Origin: Lepidurus packardi
Taxonomy: Eukaryota > Arthropoda > Branchiopoda > Notostraca > Triopsidae
Direction of reading: 5' to 3'
Assembly (NCBI GenBank): GCA_023053545.1
Contig: JAKZAN010000001.1
Coordinates: 6,592,565 to 6,656,564, forward strand
Length of the DNA stretch: 64,000 nt
Shown: positions 57,101 through 64,000 of the stretch, piece by piece
Position numbering within the stretch: the stretch's first letter is position 1
Layout of the letters: each line of letters starts with the position of its first letter
The notes under the pieces: model-generated
Told to the model about the DNA's origin: nothing
The model's input: the letters and a program-made list of their open reading frames with translations, nothing else
Databases searched by the model: none
Translations under genes and position numbers: made by a program

Positions 57101-60100
57101 GCATACGGAGAAGCGTCATGGAACTGCACCCTTTTGGAATTAGTAAAAAAAAAGGCGGATTTAGCTTGAGTTGGGGCGTTTATTTTTAAACTCACTTCAC
57201 TAGTCACAATACGAAGAACTAACGGGCGCTAAAACCTGAACTGACGTTCAAGGTAGTCAAGTTAGGGACCTAAGGCAGTTTTTAAGAAGTGTCCTATTTT
57301 TGCCATTCTACTTGTTTCAATTTTTTCAAATTTCTTTGCGGTTGTTTTCTTAGCTGAGCTGGTTCATTTTATACGAAAAAAGGCGTATCGTGTTGCTGGT
57401 CAAGGATGGTACGCTTCGATTTATTTCCAGAGTAGGTTAATCGTCTTTTGAAAGATTATTTTTCCTTTCTCGTCCTGGGTTCTGTGATCTCGCATCGTTA
57501 AGCAAGGCTAGTTTGTCAGATTGTCATCTGCATTTATGCGATTCATCGTTTGGGCCCTTTTTTATTGGTCTTAAGGTGGGGATATGGAGAGAAACCAACT
57601 TGTCTAGGTTAGCCTGTTTTTTTTTTTTTTTTGGGGGGGGGGGGACCGAAAAGTTTTCCTTTTACAGTTTTCTTTTTTTCTATGCGTTTTCTTTCCATGG
57701 TAGTGAAAGTAGGCGCTGGTCCAGACAGTTTTAGCTGCTATCGATTAAGTTTCGCCTTGCATAGTCTATTCTGCGCTGCTGCTGCTTTTCCGATGTGTCT
57801 TTTTTAGGGATTTGTGCTTGAGAAGCTCAAAGTCTATGGCGAAAAGGTTTCTATACTGCTTATTCATGCCTTGTCTCGCAGCTGTACTGTTCTGCCTTTC
57901 TACCACGTTTCCAAAAAACGCTTTAATTGCTGCCGGAAGACATCTCATTAGAAGTGATTATCTCCATCCGCTTGAAAGGGAGACTGCTTCAACACTTCAT
58001 TTCCTTACTTGCAGCGTAGGTCACGCATGTAATCTTTAATGTGGCAGCTAAGAACACGATACGTGATTATCAAGGAACATTATAAAGACGCCAAGCGTCA
58101 CACGACTTAAGAATCAGTGCGTAAGCTGGAAACGCACTAGTCTGGCTTCTCAAAGGTATTTACGCATTAGTCACGGCCCTTAAACTCTTCATAGGACTCT
58201 GAAGGTCTTAAAAACACGGACCAAACCAAAAAAAAATTCGGTCCTAGGGAAAAAGATACATTAAATAAATAAGGAACCCCAGTCAATAAGTAAGACTTCC
58301 ATTGATGCCATTCGTAAGATCGTAAAGTAAATGTTTATGCCAGAGAGTCATGCAGATAAGTTGCCAGTTGTTATGTGGTGTACGCTTGTCACATTTCCAA
58401 AAAAAATTCCGTTCCAACTTGCCAAATAGCTCTATTTTCCGTAATTGGTATAATTTTGAATTTTATAAACTAAAAAACAAAAACAGAAGAGCGAATATAG
58501 GAATTTTGTCATACATTCTTTATATTAAAGCTCTTCGTAGAATCTCGTCCGCCATAAAGTCGGAAATTTCAATGGCTCTTTTGCATGTTGTACTGGACGA
58601 AAACTGGATTGTTTGGGACCTCTCGAACTTTCGCAACAACTGAGTTTGGCCGATGCTTTATAACGTGCTTTTTCAAGTGCGAACATGGTTTTCCCCTACA
58701 TACCATTGTCAAAGACCACTGCCGAAACTTCTGCGTGACTCGATATCTGCATTCCGTTTCGAGTACACTTTGCGTTTTTTAAGTTTTAGCGGAGAAAAGT
58801 CACGAAGTATTGCAGATTCTAAGCATGGAATGTCAATTTGAGTCCATTAACTTTTTATTGGTTACGTCATGAAAGCTGTTTTATTGATGAACCGGAATAA
58901 TTGATACAAAAAGACAAAATTAGACGTTTAGGACAATATCAAATATAGGGCATGGCTGTCATTTTTGATTGGAAGGTGTCAAGAAGGAAAGGCAGCTTTG
59001 GAGGACGTCCCCGCAAGTAAGGCGAACTACGCAAGACGGTTTTATTGATCGACTACGGCCTCTAGCCTCCGTCTCTTGTAAAAGGTTCTCCCGATTCGGG
59101 CGAAAAACCCCCCTGAAATGCTTTTGTCAAGACAACGTGTTTATATTATTTTTTATTTCGCTCTGTCTGTGTGTCCACTAGGAAGCAAGCTACGAAATTG
59201 TGCGGGTCTCCTTGGAGTAACTGGGATACTTGTTATGAGCTTTGCCGTTCTGTTTCGAGAATCTGGTAACGAATGTCAATGTGTAAAAGGGATTGTTGTG
59301 CTGTGTAGCATGCCAAACTAGCAAGTAACTTGCTTTTCTGGTGTGCCATGGCCCGATGGTATTGATTAAGGGCGAGGCTTTGAAAAGCAGAGCGCATTTC
59401 TACAAGGCTTCTATTATGTTATGTCAGAGCCATGACTGCTCTATGTTAAATTGTCTTAACTTGATCATAGTATGCACTGGTCTGTTTTCCGATGCATAAT
59501 TTAACGGTTAACGACAAATTAGCTGTGTCTCCATTGCGGCAGGGGTACGTTTAACAGAAGCTTGCCTGATTCCGTTCCCTGTGAACTAGGTTAACTGTGT
59601 TGAGCGTTTCCATGGATTGGCAGTTGTTCCGGAGGTTATTTATGGTAAATTCCTATTTTCGAAACCTAGCAACCAACGCCACGGTACCTCCCACTTTTTG
59701 GCTTTCGCATGAATGGCCTCGTGGCTTGTATTTGGCTTATCTATCACGCCATCGTCAAAGTTAAGGTCCCAGTAGTGTTTTAGGTCATGAAAAGGGTGTC
59801 TGATTACATACTCTCAGTGTGACAGATTAGATTTGGAAAGACCAATGCAAAGAGCAAAAAAAAGCGAGGCCGAGCAAGCACTTGCTTGGGGATCTGCTTT
59901 TGACGTCAGAGGATCACAAAAACCAAATAAATCAAACAAAAACTCGAGCACCCGCAAGGTTGTAAATCTTCATACCCACGTTGTTTCTGCAGGCAGGGTT
60001 TTGAAGTTTTTGTTCTGGTCGATTGTTTATGACATGGGATCTTGAGGGGGTTGATAGTACGATTCGATGAAATCCGCTAGGTCCAAATTAATGGCAAAGG

Positions 60101-63100
60101 CTTCTCTAGTGCAAATTTCCAGGTTTCCGTGGTAATTTCCTCCCGTGAGATAATGGATTTGGGATGCTAAATCGGGGTTGATCTAGTCTAGTGCGAGTTT
60201 TTACGGGATTTCGGAGGCTAAAGTATGGTTTTTTTCATCAATAGCTGCAAGAGGCTGTTTTCGATGCCAAGTTGGGGCTCTATGTGAATAAGCAGGCATC
60301 AGAGTAACGCCGACCATCCAGCCCACGCACTCCCGTACAATACAAGTTGGCTCATCTCCATAAGGGGTACCTTGCCGTTCAGATCCCAAGTTATTTTTGC
60401 AGAGGGACCTTTTCTTGTTCTAAACTGGCAACGCCAAAGAGAGAGGCAGCCAAGTGTGCTCTATGAAAGTATGGCACTCGGCGTTGGCGTGGCAAACAGT
60501 CACTTTTGTAAATACATTCTTGTGGTTTTGCGTTCCCAAGAAAAATTGTTCACGTCTTTTTTGGTGAACTCCGGTTTTTTAGTAATTTTTCGTAACCACA
60601 ATGGTCTTTAGAAAACAAGAGTTATGTTGAGGCTGATTATTCCTGAAGCTGATATCATTTTCTGTGAATTTGCGGAATGCGTCAGAGGAATGCTGAGGAA
60701 ATGGGTCCTGCTTTTTATTGATTGAGCTGGTATACATTGGGATCCTGCTCTCGTTGTCGCCAAGGGTGGAGATATGCTAACGCTAAAACGATTTTTTTTA
60801 TTTATTTTTTTCTAGTTAGTTGAGTTTGGTCCAAACTTGCAGACTTGTTCTGCAGTTATAGAACTGGTTAGGGGAGATAGTGTAAATTTAAAAGCGTGGT
60901 TGACAACACCGATTATAGAACTTTCCTTCGGTCTCGAGTTTATGAGAAGTAGAAAAGCCAAAAGAGGCAGAAAAAGATCAAAAGTGGGACGTCGACGACG
61001 TCACTGCCTGTCACTCCGCGTCATGGAATCAGGTGGCATGCGTTTATTGCCGAACGTCCTTGTCTGCGCGCTGTGCGACAGACAGTCTCATATGGACTTC
61101 GAAATGTCATCTGTAGCATCCCATTACATTCTGTATACAATTGGTTTAAGAACATAAGCCTTAAAAATATTCATACATATAATAAATTTCATAAAAATAA
61201 AACAAAATTTGTATTGCTTTTTCAACCCAGTTCAAAACTGTACAGTCATTTGTAAAACAGAACATGGAAAGAAGCTATTAGTTTACAGCAATTCAGTCTA
61301 CTTGTCGTCTGGCGCCAGGATTTTTTATTATAATTCTAATCCACGTTTGTTGATGGGTGGTTTTATTTTAAGTCCTGATAGCCAGCGGCATTAACCCTAA
61401 AAGAAAATCCAGGAGATTTAAAGATTGATGTGTAGCTCTAAAGCTGGAGTGTGCAGCAGTAACGACAAAAGAAGTAGAAAAGGATATAGAACTTGAAATG
61501 GCCCCGAAACAAAAAAGAAGCATAGGAAGGAGCTACGATGCTCGAGATGACATTTGCGCAAGTGTCGTCCAAATGTAGATTCTTGCTGGGGATGGTCCTC
61601 AAGCCTTTAACCTGCCGCAATTTTTTTTAATGGACAAAAAAGAGGAAGCAGCAATACAGGAGCTCTCCTTTCCTCGTTACGCTATTCTGTCATGGTCGAA
61701 AAGCCTTGAGCCTTTGCCTTGCATTTTATGTGTTGTATGAGAAGCCTGTGTTCCCAAGCCCAAACGAGAGCAGATGAGGAACGGAAGAACGAAAGATAAA
61801 AGGGAATTTAGGTTTGACCTTTAGCTTCAACTTGGCGTTTGACGTCGGTTTCTCGGTAGGGGGAGGGGGGGGGGGGGGGGGCTAGGAGAACGTCGGTAGC
61901 GTCTGCGCTTCTCAAAACTTATTGAGCGCCTCAGTATTTACAGAACTCATCCTCCACGTCTGCGCCCCGAGCTGTGCCATCTCGGGCCGGGTCCTGATTG
62001 TCATTTGTGCCTGGGATCTGGACTCGTTCAGAGATAGTTTCTTTCGTTCTTGCCGGTCACTAAAATTACTTCAAACTTGGCTTGATTTAGCATACATTTT
62101 GTTCATTGACAGTCCAGGTCCAAGTCCAGAGTTTCCCACGCGGGAAAAAGAATCCAATTTTGTCCCCGTTTAGCGAAACTAGCGAGACTAAATGGGGGTC
62201 ACTTAAAAAAGAAAGAGTCCGAAAGTCCTGTGTCGTTATTTTCGGTGAAAAAGAGCGATTCGATAAGACTCAAAATAAAAACATAAAACCCAAACCCGTC
62301 CAACGTAATAGAATGTGCTAGCCAAGTGTTGAGTCAACCTTTTACAACCATTTCGCAGACTCGGCAAGCCACGCCCTAAGTTTCGCCGAACCCAACGGGA
62401 TACATATTGACGAGCTTGTCGCACTTCTCTGCTCCCACCTCCCCCCACACATCTTAAAGAATTTTCGTCTGTGGTCTTGTGCTGGGCGCAACTGTCTCTC
62501 TAGCGGTTTATTCTCGTCACACTTTTTCCTCTTTTTTTTTATCTCAAAAAGCTGTTCGTTACTTATTGATTCGGTAGCGATTTTAAGCCGGAACGTTGCC
62601 GTGGCCACGCCCCCCCCCCCCCCCCCCCCCCCCGTAGCTACTGGTATCGAACTTACAGGTCGTTGAGCGAATCGTGGAGTTCTGCTTGTGTGCCTCATTG
62701 TTGCAGTCGAGGATCGTTGGGTCTTTCAAGTGCTTATTCAAGTTTGGAATTTTTTTAAAAAAAAGAACACTGAAACTGGTTGTGGGAAGAGTTGGGATTT
62801 AAATCGAACTAGAAAAAACGGCACACACCATGCCTGAGGTTGGTAACTATTACCATTGTATACTACTATTGTATAGCTTTCTGATCAAGTTTTTGTTAAT
62901 GCTACAGCGAAGTCATGCTGTCGCTTCTGTTCAGAAACGGGACAATCTTCTTTTTTTCATGTTTCTTGCGGATAAACCGAAGCTGCATGCGCGAAGTATT
63001 GATCGCCGTATCTGCCTCCTAGGTTTTCCTATGATTGAGCGTCCTAGCAAGTCCTAGTAGAAACGTTTTGCTCTGTTATCGTTGTCTTGTTAGTTTGGGG

Positions 63101-63978
63101 ATAATTACTTTTTCGAAGCTTTTTTGGGAAAATATGAAGAAAAATAAGAACGACCTAATTTGGTACCAAACCTGTTAGGCTTGTATGAAGTCTTATAGTA
63201 CTTAGTAAGTCTAGTCAAGCTTGAAGCGGCGGTTTGGCAACACCCCAGCTAAGGATATTGCCATATAACGGGTTTTCTTGTTCCTTTTAGTTTTTCATTT
63301 TCCCATTTTTTTGTCTTGCCTTTTTGTGTGGCACTGCCAATTAACTGGAATCGAGCTGACTGCTTTACAAGAGGAAGCGTAAACAACTTTCGGGAATCGT
63401 GAAAAAGGTGCATTTGCGTCTTTCAGTGAGGCAAACGAATATAATAGCTATCACATTTTGCGCCTTGCCAGGAAACTGTATGATAACATCAGTTTTTAGC
63501 TGGAATGTAGTCGTTGGCTTCCGTTGAGGCATTCCTTTCGAAGTCGGGCTTCATGTAGCAGCTTTGGTTTTCAAAGATGGAAATAGACTTGGGTTTTTCT
63601 ATGCAAGCTTAATTGGAGAGTTGAGATGGATTTGAATGTGTAGCTGATTACATGTAAAATATAAGCCAGCTTAAGGGATATTCGTTATAAAAGCTAATTT
63701 TTGTAGTTGTGATAACAAAGAATTAAGTTGTAGCTTTAGAGCTAAACCCCAGTAGAAATAGAGTCAGTAAATTAGATTAAAGGACTCTTGTTGTAATCCT
63801 AGTCTAAATTTGGTTACGTTTGGGGCATGTTTTTGCGCAGCAAATAGTGCTGACGTTTGAAAAGTGTGCTTAGACTTTGCATGTTGATGTCTTGTAGTAT
63901 GGACGGGCAGATTCTTACCGAGTTGCTACCACGCCTTCAATACTTGATGATAACAGGCGAGCCGATGGCAAAGCCAAG
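54130..63978 (+). CDS. Unidentified protein, first two exons, 3' end off the window
   Basis: Exon 54130-54156 encodes MASKGRMED and ends at a consensus donor (GAC|GTAAGTC). Exon 63898-63978 follows a CTTGTAG acceptor, encodes YGRADSYRVATTPSILDD and NRRADGKAK, and ends at AAG|GTACG. Both junctions are phase 0, so the product begins MASKGRMEDYGRADSYRV. The intron between is 9.7 kb and contains a hAT transposon. The second exon was chosen over other frames because only that frame is open across it and gives hydrophilic, phosphosite-like sequence. I do not recognise the family. More exons must lie beyond 64000. The joining of these two exons is inference from splice signals and phase. Confidence 0.55.
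54690..55719 (-). mobile_element. hAT-family DNA transposon, truncated, with 8-bp target duplication
   Basis: The element begins CAGGGATG and ends, on the other strand, CAGGGTTG, as hAT termini do. It is flanked by a perfect 8-bp duplication CTTAATAG at 54682-54689 and 55720-55727, the hAT target-site length. Both subterminal zones (54712-54862 and 55553-55708) are dense in degenerate GAGACCAAGACC repeats, the kind of site a transposase binds. On the minus strand a 73-codon frame (55266-55045) carries FEILLARSGLLMRPNRAQMS, the C-terminal dimerisation motif of hAT transposases. At 1030 bp it cannot encode a full transposase, so it is an internally deleted, non-autonomous copy. Confidence 0.9.
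55960..55967. promoter_or_regulatory. CRE/ATF-type octamer
   Basis: TGACGTCA in the long first intron of the right-edge gene, 240 bases after the hAT element. Confidence 0.4.
59901..59908. promoter_or_regulatory. CRE/ATF-type octamer
   Basis: TGACGTCA in the long first intron of the right-edge gene. Confidence 0.4.
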
Positions 63979-64000
63979 GTACGTTTTTAAGTGAAATATT

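Larger units (their letters stand above)
55728..63897 (+). other. Remainder of the 9.7-kb intron of the right-edge gene
   Basis: No exon, RNA gene or further transposon is supported. It contains two TGACGTCA octamers and homopolymer tracts: T16 then G12 at 57617-57644, G17 at 61865-61881 and C24 at 62610-62633. Short frames throughout have no domain support. Confidence 0.5.

Noticed and set aside
58350-58643. 97-codon plus-strand frame in the last intron
   Set aside because: No domain, AT-rich, no splice or start support.

Overview
The window looks like nuclear DNA from an arthropod, most likely a small-genome crustacean such as a water flea. That placement is inference. It rests on spliceosomal introns of mostly 45-110 bp in several genes, animal-type single-copy genes, and BEL/Pao, Ty3/gypsy and hAT transposons. 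No rRNA, tRNA or CRISPR array was found.

Left part (1-14.9 kb): a gene runs off the left edge on the minus strand as an unbroken 349-codon exon beginning with an N-myristoylation-type motif (1-1049). Next come a nested cluster of inverted-repeat elements (1.7-4.5 kb), a complete BEL/Pao retrotransposon with a 5-bp target duplication but broken coding frames (4940-11038), and a frame-broken relative of the next gene's N-terminal module (11.9-12.7 kb).

Centre (14.9-28.4 kb): the most unusual object is a two-exon gene for a secreted protein of about 3044 residues. It has a TATA box and initiator, a signal peptide, a non-Cys N-terminal module, then more than 50 cysteine modules. Fourteen 429-bp (143-residue) units are nearly identical, and the last nine alternate between two variants, forming an 858-bp higher-order repeat. 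Its 4.3-kb intron carries Ty3/gypsy and mariner-like debris. I do not recognise the gene.

Right part (30-64 kb): conserved genes whose exons could be joined in frame by hand: Scratch zinc-finger factor (+), SIRT2 deacetylase (+), UBASH3/TULA-STS phosphatase (-), POLR2H/RPB8 (+), ETFB (-) and ETHE1 (-). The first two exons of an unidentified gene (+) run off the right edge, separated by a 9.7-kb intron holding a 1030-bp hAT element with a perfect 8-bp target duplication. UBASH3 and POLR2H are head-to-head over 217 bp. POLR2H and ETFB converge with overlapping 3' ends. ETFB (electron carrier) and ETHE1 (sulfide oxidation) are both mitochondrial and on the same strand; the other neighbours show no shared pathway. 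Introns of POLR2H and the right-edge gene carry five perfect TGACGTCA octamers and several long G/C homopolymers.
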